DNA of 9,661 nucleotides from Gammaproteobacteria bacterium (GCA_024679435.1 JAIBDK010000063.1:1-9661), one strand, 5' to 3'; shown: positions 1-7,173, numbered from the stretch's first letter. Numbers and translations: made by a program. Notes: a model not told the origin generated them from the sequence alone.

Positions 1-113
1 AGGGCCATACTCAGAGCAAATTCAGCGATCTGTAGTCTGGATTGCCAGACTAACATGATGGCAAGAAATACTGCCAGAATCCACCAGGGTATAAATCTCA
101 GCAGGTCCCGCAT
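1..113 (-). CDS. N-terminus of unknown single-pass membrane protein (partial)
   Basis: This is the first 37 codons of a gene that runs off the left edge. The frame opens MRDLLRFIPWWILAVFLA and continues IMLVWQSRLQIAEFALSM. Residues 8-23 form one hydrophobic segment preceded by Arg2 and Arg6, which fits a signal anchor or uncleaved signal with the rest of the protein outside the membrane. The start ATG (113-111) shares one base with the TGA stop of xni (TGATG), so translational coupling is likely; I see no clear Shine-Dalgarno of its own. It would be the third gene of a folE-xni run. The family is not recognised. The layout of a short tail, one membrane helix and then an amphipathic stretch recalls AsmA/YdbH-like envelope proteins, but that is only a guess. 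Confidence 0.6.
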   Translation of the reverse strand, partial: MRDLLRFIPWWILAVFLAIMLVWQSRLQIAEFALSMA

Positions 114-901
114 CAGTTTGTATCGTTGGCCAGTCGGTAGCTTTTCAGGTTAACACCAAGTTCGATATCGGTCCGGAGCTGAAACAGCCTATAGGCCAGT
201 GTCGCATCTTCTTGACCTGCTTCCAGATTTTCCCCCAATGCTCCGGGAATAATAGGCACGTTATCAAGGACTGATCGTAAACTTCCATACTGGTTGACCA
301 GTCGAGCTGCTGTTTTGATGCCAACAGATTTAACCCCCGGTATAGACAGGCTGGAATCGCCCGCCAACCCCATAACATCGGGAATCTTTTCCGGCGTGGT
401 GAAAAACTTTTTCAAAACCGATGCCTCATCCAAAAAGCGTTCGCCAAAATGATCGTATATCTGGATATGTCTGCTGAGGAGTTGGCAATGCAGTCGATCC
501 GTGGAAAGAATCACGGAATGGCCTTGATTTTGAGCCGTTCTGGTCGCAAACGTTGCGATAATGTCGTCAGCTTCAAAGCCGGTAAGTTCATAACTGTTGA
601 CTCCTGATTTCAGGAATTCTGATTTGATAGTGGGCATAGCCGCAATTAACAGCTCGGGAACAGCTGACCGGCTTTGCTTGTATTGAGGAAGAAGTCTATG
701 ACGCCATGTTTCCGCGCGGCTTTCAAAAACCGCTACACAATGACTGGGATTATGTGTTTTAAGAGCGCGTCGCAACGACTGTGTGCTGGACCGGGCTATT
801 TGCTCTTGATGTTCAGTATTAACCTCTGCTTCGGATAAGCCGGGTATAGCGGAAAATATTCGCCGTACCAGATTGAGTCCATCAACCAGAAGCAGTTTCA
901 T
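113..901 (-). CDS. xni: Xni-like 5'-3' exonuclease / flap endonuclease family protein
   Basis: A 262-residue stand-alone member of the 5'-3' exonuclease family (E. coli Xni/ExoIX, about 250 residues), cytoplasmic, acting on flapped or gapped DNA. The N-terminal PIN-like half carries the metal-binding acids Asp7 (LLVDGLN), Glu110/Asp112/Asp113 (FEADDIIAT) and Asp135 (STD). The C-terminal half carries the helix-hairpin-helix potassium site (IPGVKSVGIKTAARLV, about 187-202). There is no polymerase domain, so this is not PolA. The usual GDxSDNIPG segment reads GDSSLSIPG: Asp182 is kept but the second Asp is Leu185. E. coli Xni also departs from the consensus here, which favours Xni over a PolA-type nuclease domain. 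The gene lies 32 nt after folE, and its stop overlaps the start of the next gene by one base. The Shine-Dalgarno before ATG is weak. Confidence 0.85.
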   Translation of the reverse strand: MKLLLVDGLNLVRRIFSAIPGLSEAEVNTEHQEQIARSSTQSLRRALKTHNPSHCVAVFESRAETWRHRLLPQYKQSRSAVPELLIAAMPTIKSEFLKSGVNSYELTGFEADDIIATFATRTAQNQGHSVILSTDRLHCQLLSRHIQIYDHFGERFLDEASVLKKFFTTPEKIPDVMGLAGDSSLSIPGVKSVGIKTAARLVNQYGSLRSVLDNVPIIPGALGENLEAGQEDATLAYRLFQLRTDIELGVNLKSYRLANDTN

Positions 902-933
902 GCGCCATTAACTCATTGTCTGTACTCTGTTTC

Positions 934-1494
934 CTAACTACCAACCAGAGTCAGGAATTCGGCGCGGGTTCGATGATCTGTTCTGAATGTGCCGAGCATC
1001 ATAGACGTTTTCATTACCGAGTTCTGTTTTTCTACACCTCTCATCATCATGCAGAAATGTTTGGCTTCGATGATCACTCCCACTCCTCGCGCGCCGGTTA
1101 CTTTCTCAATGGCGCTCGCGATCTGTTCGGTGAGATTTTCCTGAATTTGAAGTCGGCGGGAATACATGTCAGTTATCCGAGCCATTTTTGATAATCCAAT
1201 GACTTTGCCCGCGGGCAGGTAGGCGATATGACATTTACCGACAAACGGAAGCAGGTGGTGTTCGCACATGGAATAGAGTTCGATATCCTTGATAATCACC
1301 ATCTGATCGTTTTCTGATTCAAAAATGGCATCGTTAACGACTTCGTTAAGATTTTGATGATAGCCGTGGGTCATGTATTCCATAGCCTTGGCGGCCCTTT
1401 GCGGTGTGTCTTTGAGACCGTCTCTCTGGGGGTTTTCACCAACCAGTTCAAGCAGTGAATGATAGTGATCCGCTAGTTCGATTGTGTTGCTCAT
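934..1494 (-). CDS. folE: GTP cyclohydrolase I
   Basis: Converts GTP to 7,8-dihydroneopterin triphosphate, the first step of folate (and tetrahydropterin) synthesis; family members are cytoplasmic toroidal decamers. From the start chosen here it has 186 residues, the short form seen in pseudomonads and Bacillus rather than the 222-residue E. coli form. Zinc ligands are visible as Cys77 and His80 (CEHHLLPF) and Cys148 (HFCMMMRG). GKVIGLSKMARI and RRLQIQENLTEQIA are family signatures. The chosen start (MSNTIELADHY) matches where short homologues begin. However, the frame stays open upstream to GTG 1578, and an ATG at 1560 has a much better Shine-Dalgarno (AAGGA, 7 nt spacing) that would add MKTSCHPIFLCTCIGYTGI plus three residues. 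The start is therefore uncertain, while the function is not. It is first in an apparent folE-xni-membrane protein run. Confidence 0.93.
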   Translation of the reverse strand: MSNTIELADHYHSLLELVGENPQRDGLKDTPQRAAKAMEYMTHGYHQNLNEVVNDAIFESENDQMVIIKDIELYSMCEHHLLPFVGKCHIAYLPAGKVIGLSKMARITDMYSRRLQIQENLTEQIASAIEKVTGARGVGVIIEAKHFCMMMRGVEKQNSVMKTSMMLGTFRTDHRTRAEFLTLVGS

Positions 1495-1590
1495 TGTGGT
1501 TTTGATTCCGGTATAGCCAATACAAGTGCATAAAAAGATTGGGTGGCAGGATGTTTTCATCAGAGGATCCTTAGCCACAGTTATGTCTTT

Positions 1591-1619
1591 ATTGTATCAT
1601 TAGCCTTTCCGTATTGGAC
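1591..1619 (-). promoter_or_regulatory. Candidate sigma-70 promoter for folE
   Basis: On the minus strand a TACAAT -10 box lies at 1596-1591. With a 17-nt spacer the -35 position reads GTCCAA (1619-1614), a poor match to TTGACA. Transcription would start near 1584. That leaves about 90 nt before the ATG at 1494, or about 24 nt before the in-frame ATG at 1560. Only the -10 box is convincing. No clear promoter is visible on the other strand for the divergent yjgR-like gene in this 218-nt region. Confidence 0.3.
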
Positions 1620-1712
1620 TCTGGTGCTGAATTCAACAAGACATTGGTTCGCGACGTGTCACGCTGATTCTGGAGAGTTTATCAAACCAAAAACACAAGC
1701 AGGTCGAAAATA

Positions 1713-3233
1713 ATGTCAGAAGCAGAAAAACAGCCGAGTAACCTGTTAATTGGCGGAGTCAATCAACAGCAAATCCTGATGGATGCCAGCATGGCAAATC
1801 GCCATGGCATGATTGCGGGTGCGACAGGCACGGGTAAAACTATCACCATGCAGATTCTGGCGGAAGAGTTCTCAAAAATAGGTGTGCCGGTACTAATGGC
1901 TGACGTTAAGGGAGATGTTTCAGGATTGGCCCGTGCGGCCGTTCCTCATCCTAAGATTGATGAGCGAATTGAAAAAATAGCAATTACCGATTATCAGATG
2001 CAGGCGAATCCAGTGGTTTTCTGGGATTTGTACGGTAAGCTGGGCCACCCGGTTCGGGCTACTGTAGGAGAGCTGGGTCCGTTGATGCTTTCTAATCTTC
2101 TCGATCTCAATGAGACTCAAACCGGTGTGCTGTACACGGCATTCAAAATTGCCGATGAAAATGGTTTTATGTTGTATGACCTCGAAGACCTGCAATCCTT
2201 GCTGGCCTGGATGGCGGATAATTCAAAAGAGCTTCGGAGCGAATATGGAAATTTCACGTCTTCAAGTATCGGCTCGATCCAACGTGGGTTGCTGGTAATC
2301 GAAGAACAGGATGCTGAAGTTTTTGTTGGTGAGCCGGTGCTTGATCTGGCGGATATGATGCGTCAGGATTTTTCAGGCAGAGGGATTATTAATCTTCTTG
2401 ATGTGACTACGATCATTTCGAGGGGACCGAAAATGTATGCCACATTTTTAATGTGGCTGATGTCCGAATTATTTGAAAACATGCCCGAAGCGGGAGATGC
2501 GGAAAAACCCAAATTTGTTATGTTTTTTGATGAAGCGCATCTGTTGTTTGACGATGCCCCTAAAGCATTGGTCAATAAAATTGAGCAGGTTGTGAGACTG
2601 ATCCGCTCAAAAGGTGTGGGTGTTTATTTTGTCAGTCAGAGTCCCATGGATATTCCTGAGGACATTCTGGGGCAGTTGGGGCTTAAAATTCAACACGCTC
2701 TACGCGCTTTTACCCCTAAAGAGCGAAAAGCGGTGAGTATTGTTGCCGAAAACTTTCGTCAGAATCCAGACATCGACACCAAAACCGTTATTACTGAGCT
2801 GGGTATCGGTGAGGCGCTGGTTTCGGTGCTCGATCGCAATGGCGCTCCTACACCGGTTGAAAGGGTGCTGATTAGGCCACCGCAGTCCCGGATAGGCCCG
2901 ATCACAGCGGAAGAACGTCAGGAACAGATCAAGCGATCGCCTATCGGCACCAAATATGATGTGACCCTGAATCGTGAATCAGCCAAGGAAATTTTGAAAG
3001 CGCGTGCTGAAGAAAAAATCAAACGTGCGGAAGAACTTGAGCGACAGAAAGCGGAGGCTGAAGCTGCGGAGAAAAAAGCCGAAAAGGAAGAAAAAGCGTC
3101 CAGAAAAAGCTCAAGTCGCAGAAGTGACAGCGCAACCGAAGCGCTTGTCAAAAGTCTGGCAAGATCCATGGGCACTCAGCTGGGGGGGCGAATTGTTCGC
3201 GGCGTGCTCGGATCGCTTTTGGGTGGAAGATAA
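1713..3233 (+). CDS. yjgR: YjgR-like HerA-family ATPase (DUF853)
   Basis: A 506-residue FtsK/HerA-superfamily P-loop ATPase, close to E. coli YjgR (about 500 residues) across its whole length; the cellular role of this family is not established. Walker A is GATGTGKT (36-43) after MANRHGMIAG. MADVKGD follows at 62-68, and HPVRATVGELGPL near 112-124 is a family block. Walker B is FVMFFDEAHLLF (268-279, Asp273/Glu274), with a polar sensor at VSQSP (307-311). Residues about 423-466 are a Lys/Glu/Ala-rich probable coiled coil, and the tail ends in an amphipathic Gly/Arg segment (LGGRIVRGVLGSLLGGR). No signal peptide or membrane helix is seen. AGGT at 1701-1704, 8 nt before ATG, supports the start. 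The DUF2797 gene begins 3 nt after the TAA, so the two are probably cotranscribed. A run of seven G at 3182-3188 lies near the 3' end, with the frame intact. Confidence 0.92.
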   Translation: MSEAEKQPSNLLIGGVNQQQILMDASMANRHGMIAGATGTGKTITMQILAEEFSKIGVPVLMADVKGDVSGLARAAVPHPKIDERIEKIAITDYQMQANPVVFWDLYGKLGHPVRATVGELGPLMLSNLLDLNETQTGVLYTAFKIADENGFMLYDLEDLQSLLAWMADNSKELRSEYGNFTSSSIGSIQRGLLVIEEQDAEVFVGEPVLDLADMMRQDFSGRGIINLLDVTTIISRGPKMYATFLMWLMSELFENMPEAGDAEKPKFVMFFDEAHLLFDDAPKALVNKIEQVVRLIRSKGVGVYFVSQSPMDIPEDILGQLGLKIQHALRAFTPKERKAVSIVAENFRQNPDIDTKTVITELGIGEALVSVLDRNGAPTPVERVLIRPPQSRIGPITAEERQEQIKRSPIGTKYDVTLNRESAKEILKARAEEKIKRAEELERQKAEAEAAEKKAEKEEKASRKSSSRRSDSATEALVKSLARSMGTQLGGRIVRGVLGSLLGGR

Positions 3234-3236
3234 GCG

Positions 3237-4061
3237 GTGACTGACTCTATTACAGGTGTGCTTCGTAAGATGCAGGTTGAAAGCGGTCCGCCGGTAAATT
3301 ACCTGATTCCGGTTGGAGATGGATTTGTTCCCCTTAATCAGCACATCGGCAAGTCGCTAAGACTAGAATTTACCGGAAATATTTACTGCACAGAGTGCGG
3401 CAGGAAAACCAGTAAAAGTTTTGCTCAGGGGTTCTGTTATCCGTGTTTTAAGAGTCTGGCTTCCTGTGATATGTGTATCATGAAGCCCGAGACCTGCCAT
3501 TATCACCTGGGGACCTGCAGAGAACCGGAATGGGGTGAGGCTCACTGCATGCAGGACCATATTGTTTATCTGGCGAATTCTTCCGGTCTTAAAGTAGGCA
3601 TCACTCGAGGTACACAGATACCGACACGCTGGATAGATCAGGGTGCAACCCAGGCTATACCAATGTTCAGGGTTGGTAGTCGATTGCATTCCGGTTTGCT
3701 TGAAGTCACCATTAAAAAGCAGGTAAGCGACCGGACTGACTGGAGAAAACTATTAAAGGGAGATGCGGATTCAGTTGATATGGTGGCGTTAAGGCAGCAA
3801 ATTTTCAATCACGCTGAAGAAGACCTTAAACAACTTAAGCTGGACAATCCCGGACTAGAATGGGAGTTTCTTGACGCCGCGCCGGTTTCCCTGTCGTTTC
3901 CTGTGGAATCCTATCCGCAAAAAATTAGCAGCCTGAATTTTGATAAGAACCCCTTGGTAGAAGGTGTTCTTCAGGGAATTAAAGGACAGTATCTTATTCT
4001 CGACAGCGGAGTAATCAATATTCGGAAATTTGCCGGCTACGAAGTGACGGTTCCAATTTAG
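3237..4061 (+). CDS. DUF2797 protein: zinc-ribbon plus GIY-YIG-like core
   Basis: A 274-residue protein I recognise as DUF2797, a family without assigned function. After an N-terminal beta-rich part there is a Cys cluster: Cys51/54 and 67/70 (CxxC-x12-CxxC, zinc-ribbon spacing), then Cys77/80, Cys87, His88/90, Cys94 and Cys104, enough for a second metal site. Next comes HIVYLANSSGLKVGITR (108-124) and RWIDQGA (131-137), which resembles the two strands and following Arg helix of GIY-YIG/T5orf172 nucleases; Glu156 could be the metal-binding Glu. That relation is my inference. No signal peptide or membrane segment is seen. The start is GTG 3 nt after the yjgR stop, with GGTGGAAG (3221-3228) as a possible ribosome site inside yjgR; an in-frame ATG at 3270 is less likely because it removes conserved-looking N-terminal residues. 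The gene is convergent with the kinase gene, 55 nt away, and no convincing terminator lies between. Confidence 0.85.
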   Translation: MTDSITGVLRKMQVESGPPVNYLIPVGDGFVPLNQHIGKSLRLEFTGNIYCTECGRKTSKSFAQGFCYPCFKSLASCDMCIMKPETCHYHLGTCREPEWGEAHCMQDHIVYLANSSGLKVGITRGTQIPTRWIDQGATQAIPMFRVGSRLHSGLLEVTIKKQVSDRTDWRKLLKGDADSVDMVALRQQIFNHAEEDLKQLKLDNPGLEWEFLDAAPVSLSFPVESYPQKISSLNFDKNPLVEGVLQGIKGQYLILDSGVINIRKFAGYEVTVPI

Positions 4062-4116
4062 CTTTTGGTTTCATTTTGAAATAAGACTAGATAAACGGAT
4101 TGTTAAATGTAGTCAG

Positions 4117-5424
4117 TCAGGACCGTGGAAATCGGCAAATGATGCGGGTTCCCTTGCCGACTTCACTAGTGACCTTTATGTGACCGGAATGGGCGCGCAT
4201 GATCATGCTGCACAAATATAGGCCCAGTCCGTATCCGCCTGTTAATCGCCGTCGTGAAGGATCTGCTCGGTAAAAAGGTTCAGTGAGAAAAGGAATATGC
4301 TCCCGGGCAATACCCTGACCAAAATCCTGAACGGATAGGGTGAAATATCTGGAATTCTTTTTGAGACGCACTAACGGCGCTTTGTCGTGATTTCCAGTGT
4401 TATATTTCAGTGCATTCTGAATAAGGTTTCTAAGTAACAACCGCACTCTCGCAGGATCCACACTGGAGGTTATGGATTCAAGCTTGAGGTTAATGTTCTG
4501 GTCTGAAAATTCGGATTCGATGAGTTCGGTTATGAGTCTGTCAACACGGATTTCTTCGGGCTGGATTACACGGTGCGGTGAATTGAGGCGCTCACTTTCC
4601 AGTAGCTCACCGATCAGGCTGTCCATGGCTTCAATGTCGTGATTGATATCTGATCGGGCAGATGATTCCTCCAGCAACGCCAGATTGACCTTGCACCGTG
4701 CCAGTGGAGATCTTAGTTCGTGGCTGATACCTAACAGGAACTGGCGTTTTGCTTCAAGCATCTGGCTGATATCCTCTGCCATCTGATTTACGCTGTTGGT
4801 AAGCTCTCCCAACTGATCATTGCGACGTTTGGGTATTTTATGTAACAGGTTGCCCTCTCCAAAAAGTTTGACGCCTTTTTCAATGTCTTCTATCGGGCGA
4901 AAAATTGACCGTGTAACCAAGTAAATCAGAATCAAAATGGCGATAATTAATCCCAGCACAATCAGGCTATATTCGGTTCCGGGTTTGAGGGCATCCGTAT
5001 TGTTGATCTGAAAATAAATTTGGTAGTCGCCATCATGGGTTTCCAGAAAGAGTTTGTGACCGATTCGATGGAGCTGATATTTTGCGTTGGCATTGATATT
5101 GCTGCCGGCCTGGCCCTGAGAAACGAGACTGGCGGTGTCAAGATAGTTGTCAGCGGTGGTCCATTTACTATGCGGACCAAATACGTGAATGTCTACGATT
5201 GTATTTGCGGTTAATCTTCTGGCATTTTCGGGGCTAGGAGGAGAACCGAGTTGTTGTTGCATGAGTTCGATGTAGTGAATCATGAACGGTTCGATGCCGG
5301 ATCTGAAATGCTGAGAAAACCCCCGACCCATTATTGACCCCACCAAAAGTAACAAAATAGCGCCGGCACAAATAAACAGCGCGATCAGTTTCGCTGATAG
5401 TGAATGCTGGATCCGGGTCAACAT
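4117..5424 (-). CDS. Sensor histidine kinase (CpxA-like architecture)
   Basis: A 435-residue inner-membrane sensor kinase, partner of the response regulator ending 5 nt upstream. Order: short cytoplasmic tail, TM1 about 12-31, periplasmic sensor about 32-151, TM2 about 152-170, HAMP about 171-223 (FRPIEDIEKGV...NQMAEDI), and HisKA with the H-box LLGISHELRSPL, phospho-accepting His235. The HATPase follows with N-box LLRNLIQNALKYN (Asn333/Asn337), G1 DFGQGI (367-372), F-box FLTEPFYRAD and G2 GGYGLGLYL (396-404). All catalytic boxes are intact. The periplasmic domain is about 120 residues and I recognise no ligand-binding signature. The frame remains open upstream to 5469, but that start would lie inside the regulator gene. 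MLTRIQHSLSAKLIALF at 5424 gives the normal spacing before TM1. The signal sensed cannot be read from sequence. Confidence 0.9.
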   Translation of the reverse strand: MLTRIQHSLSAKLIALFICAGAILLLLVGSIMGRGFSQHFRSGIEPFMIHYIELMQQQLGSPPSPENARRLTANTIVDIHVFGPHSKWTTADNYLDTASLVSQGQAGSNINANAKYQLHRIGHKLFLETHDGDYQIYFQINNTDALKPGTEYSLIVLGLIIAILILIYLVTRSIFRPIEDIEKGVKLFGEGNLLHKIPKRRNDQLGELTNSVNQMAEDISQMLEAKRQFLLGISHELRSPLARCKVNLALLEESSARSDINHDIEAMDSLIGELLESERLNSPHRVIQPEEIRVDRLITELIESEFSDQNINLKLESITSSVDPARVRLLLRNLIQNALKYNTGNHDKAPLVRLKKNSRYFTLSVQDFGQGIAREHIPFLTEPFYRADPSRRRLTGGYGLGLYLCSMIMRAHSGHIKVTSEVGKGTRIICRFPRS

Positions 5425-5429
5425 CTGAT

Positions 5430-6104
5430 CTAGTGTTCCGGTGCCACGAACTGGTAGCCCGAACCCCATACCGTTTTTATATAATCGGTGGGCTTAAGTT
5501 TTTGTCTTAAACGGCTTATCTGAACATCCAGTGCCCGGGAAAATATTTCAATATTAGCACCCCGCATAATGCTGGATATATCGTCTCTGCTGAGTTTCTT
5601 GCCTGGGTTGGAAGCAAAAATGACCAGAAGCTGATATTCATTGGTCGTCAAATTAACGGATTTTTTCTTTACCCTGACTTCCTGACGGCTCTGGTCAATT
5701 TCGATATTCTCAAACTTTAAAACAGCTTTTGGCAGTGAGTCTGATTCAGTCCTGCGCAAGATATTCTGTATTCGAGCTACTAGCTCCCGGGGTTCAAAAG
5801 GTTTTGCCAGATAGTCGTCAGCACCAAGTTCCAATCCTTTTAAACGATCAGTGATGTCACCTCTGGCGGTTAACATGATCACAGGAATGTCGCTACTTTC
5901 CCGTATTAGCCTGCATACTTCAAAACCATCTTTGTCAGGCAACATGACGTCGAGTATGACCAGATCAAAATGTCCCTGGTCTAGGGCTTTCAGACCGTCG
6001 TCCGGGTGCATTTCGGTATGCAGTGTCAGATTGTAGCGCGAAAAATACTCTCCCAGAGGAGTCGCGAGACGATCATCGTCATCAATGATGAGAACAGAAG
6101 TCAT
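5430..6104 (-). CDS. OmpR/PhoB-family response regulator
   Basis: A 224-residue DNA-binding regulator. The receiver domain spans about 1-118 with acidic pocket Asp8/Asp9, phosphorylation site Asp52 (LVILDVMLPDKDG), Thr79 (MLTARGD) and Lys101 (YLAKPFEPREL). The C-terminal winged helix spans about 127-222, with LTTNEYQLL, the recognition-helix region ALDVQISRLRQKLKP and the wing TVWGSGYQFV. It should be phosphorylated by the kinase encoded 5 nt downstream and control transcription as a dimer. The general form is closest to the CpxR/RstA group, but the exact orthologue cannot be named. It starts 116 nt after the uraH stop on the same strand. I found no convincing promoter or terminator in that gap, so it may have its own promoter or be read through from uraDH. 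The ribosome site is weak (GGGGCAC about 12 nt upstream). Confidence 0.92.
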   Translation of the reverse strand: MTSVLIIDDDDRLATPLGEYFSRYNLTLHTEMHPDDGLKALDQGHFDLVILDVMLPDKDGFEVCRLIRESSDIPVIMLTARGDITDRLKGLELGADDYLAKPFEPRELVARIQNILRRTESDSLPKAVLKFENIEIDQSRQEVRVKKKSVNLTTNEYQLLVIFASNPGKKLSRDDISSIMRGANIEIFSRALDVQISRLRQKLKPTDYIKTVWGSGYQFVAPEH

Positions 6105-6220
6105 TCTAGTATGTGCCCCAATTATTTCTGTGCTGTGGTGGGGAGTTTAATACAGGTCGGCAGGGGATTGCGGTTATTAGGTAGCAGACTGACAGAATAA
6201 AGCTTCTGCAGCAGTAAAGG

Positions 6221-6562
6221 CTAGCTACCTCGATAAGTTGAGTAACCGAAGGGATTAAGTAACAGAGGCACATGATAGTGGTTTCCATCACCCGATATTT
6301 CAAAAAAAATCTCGATAAACGGGTAAAAGTAAGATGTTCTCTGCGCTTTGAAATATGAAGCCGTATCGAATCGGAGCTTGTAAGTTCCGGCACAAAGTGG
6401 CGTGTCGCTCACCGCAAGTTCTTCAACTCGGCCGTCTGAGTTGGTAACTCCGGTTCCGATGACCTGCCATTGACCACTACTGGAAGTTTGTAAGCTTACC
6501 GGCACGTTTTGAGCAGGAAGGCCTGCTGACGTATCAAGAATATGTGTGGTTATTTGACTCAT
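6221..6562 (-). CDS. uraH: 5-hydroxyisourate hydrolase (transthyretin-like)
   Basis: Hydrolyses 5-hydroxyisourate, the urate oxidation product, to 2-oxo-4-hydroxy-4-carboxy-5-ureidoimidazoline (OHCU). The length of 113 residues is typical of the bacterial enzyme. Active-site signatures are present: His7 in the opening TTHILDTSAG, Arg45 (SDGRVEEL), His97 (HYHVPLLL) and the diagnostic C-terminal YRGS (110-113), which separates the enzyme from transthyretin proper. There is no signal peptide, so this is the cytoplasmic form. It follows uraD by 47 nt on the same strand, and UraD uses its product directly, so the two are almost certainly one transcript. The ribosome site is weak (AGAAAAG just before ATG). 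Confidence 0.95.
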   Translation of the reverse strand: MSQITTHILDTSAGLPAQNVPVSLQTSSSGQWQVIGTGVTNSDGRVEELAVSDTPLCAGTYKLRFDTASYFKAQRTSYFYPFIEIFFEISGDGNHYHVPLLLNPFGYSTYRGS

Positions 6563-6609
6563 ACTTTTCTATTGGAACTGGGCTGATGGTGCTTTCAAGT
6601 CATGCTCTG

Positions 6610-7113
6610 TCAACTGAATATCACAGAAATTCTGATGGCAGTAATTTTCTGCTGTTCAGTGGCTGCGATAGCAAGTTCAGATTCTGGATCATTGTATATC
6701 CTGCGGTTTATCAGATCGAGCATTTGATCCGCTGTTTTGCCTGTGGCACAGATAATGAAGATATAGCCGAACTTCTGTTTATATTGCTGATTGGCGATTG
6801 CTAACTTGTGGATTACCTCCTCTGAGGCAACTTCAACAGATGACTGCTCGTCGGATGCTAATGCGTGGGTGTTCCGATATTTATCTGCCAGAGATTCAGG
6901 GTCGCCGATTTTCGGATGTCCATCAAAAGCCTCCATGAAATCAGGTTTTTCCATAGTGCGCCAGACTTTAACAGCTCTAGCCTGAACGGCATCTATATCT
7001 TTAAATGGTCTGGCTTTCACCATGTCATTTACCCAGTTTGAAGCCGAGCAACAACGGGAGAATACTTCTTTCGCATCGATTTCGTTCAGCTCGTTGAGTT
7101 CTTGCAGATTCAA
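6610..7113 (-). CDS. uraD: OHCU decarboxylase
   Basis: Decarboxylates OHCU stereospecifically to S-allantoin, the last step of the uricolytic route. The length of 167 residues is usual for the family. Visible signatures are LQELNELN at the N-terminus, the catalytic His66 in DGHPKIGDP, SDEQ (87-90; Glu89 likely catalytic), FGYIFIICATGKTADQML (115-132), and a C-terminal EQQKITAIR whose Arg161 fits the family's conserved Arg. The start is a TTG at 7113 with AGGAT about 12 nt upstream. It is chosen because no ATG lies nearby upstream in frame and the conserved LNxLN helix begins at once; a TTG with loose spacing suggests modest translation. It is the first gene of uraD-uraH and is divergent from guaD across 148 nt. 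Confidence 0.92.
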   Translation of the reverse strand: MNLQELNELNEIDAKEVFSRCCSASNWVNDMVKARPFKDIDAVQARAVKVWRTMEKPDFMEAFDGHPKIGDPESLADKYRNTHALASDEQSSVEVASEEVIHKLAIANQQYKQKFGYIFIICATGKTADQMLDLINRRIYNDPESELAIAATEQQKITAIRISVIFS

Positions 7114-7173
7114 TTGGCAATATATCCTGATGGTGATTTGTCAGATATTTAAAGCGGTAATTTTTGCTTTTTC

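Noticed and set aside
916..1191. Plus-strand open frame of 91 codons opposite folE
   Set aside because: It is antisense to the conserved FolE zinc-site region and shows no recognisable domain; it is a shadow of the real gene.
3182..3188. Seven-G run near the end of yjgR, possible phase variation
   Set aside because: A run of seven is short for slippage switching; the frame is intact and the downstream residues match the YjgR family tail.
2918..3240. Open frames on both strands over the 3' end of the yjgR-like gene
   Set aside because: They follow from the Lys/Glu/Ala-rich coding repeat of the coiled coil and have low-complexity translations.
4067..4083. TTTCA-TTT-TGAAA hairpin between the convergent DUF2797 and kinase genes as a bidirectional terminator
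   Set aside because: The 5-bp A/T stem with a 3-nt loop is too weak, and no proper T tract follows on either strand.
5425..5469. Upstream in-frame start for the kinase (MGFGLPVRGTG)
   Set aside because: It lies within the regulator gene and adds residues unlike a kinase N-terminus; ATG 5424 gives 5-nt spacing and a normal TM1 position.
6183..6230. CTGCAG, AAGCTT and GCTAGC palindromes after uraH as a terminator
   Set aside because: They are separate 6-bp palindromes that do not combine into a stem followed by a T run.
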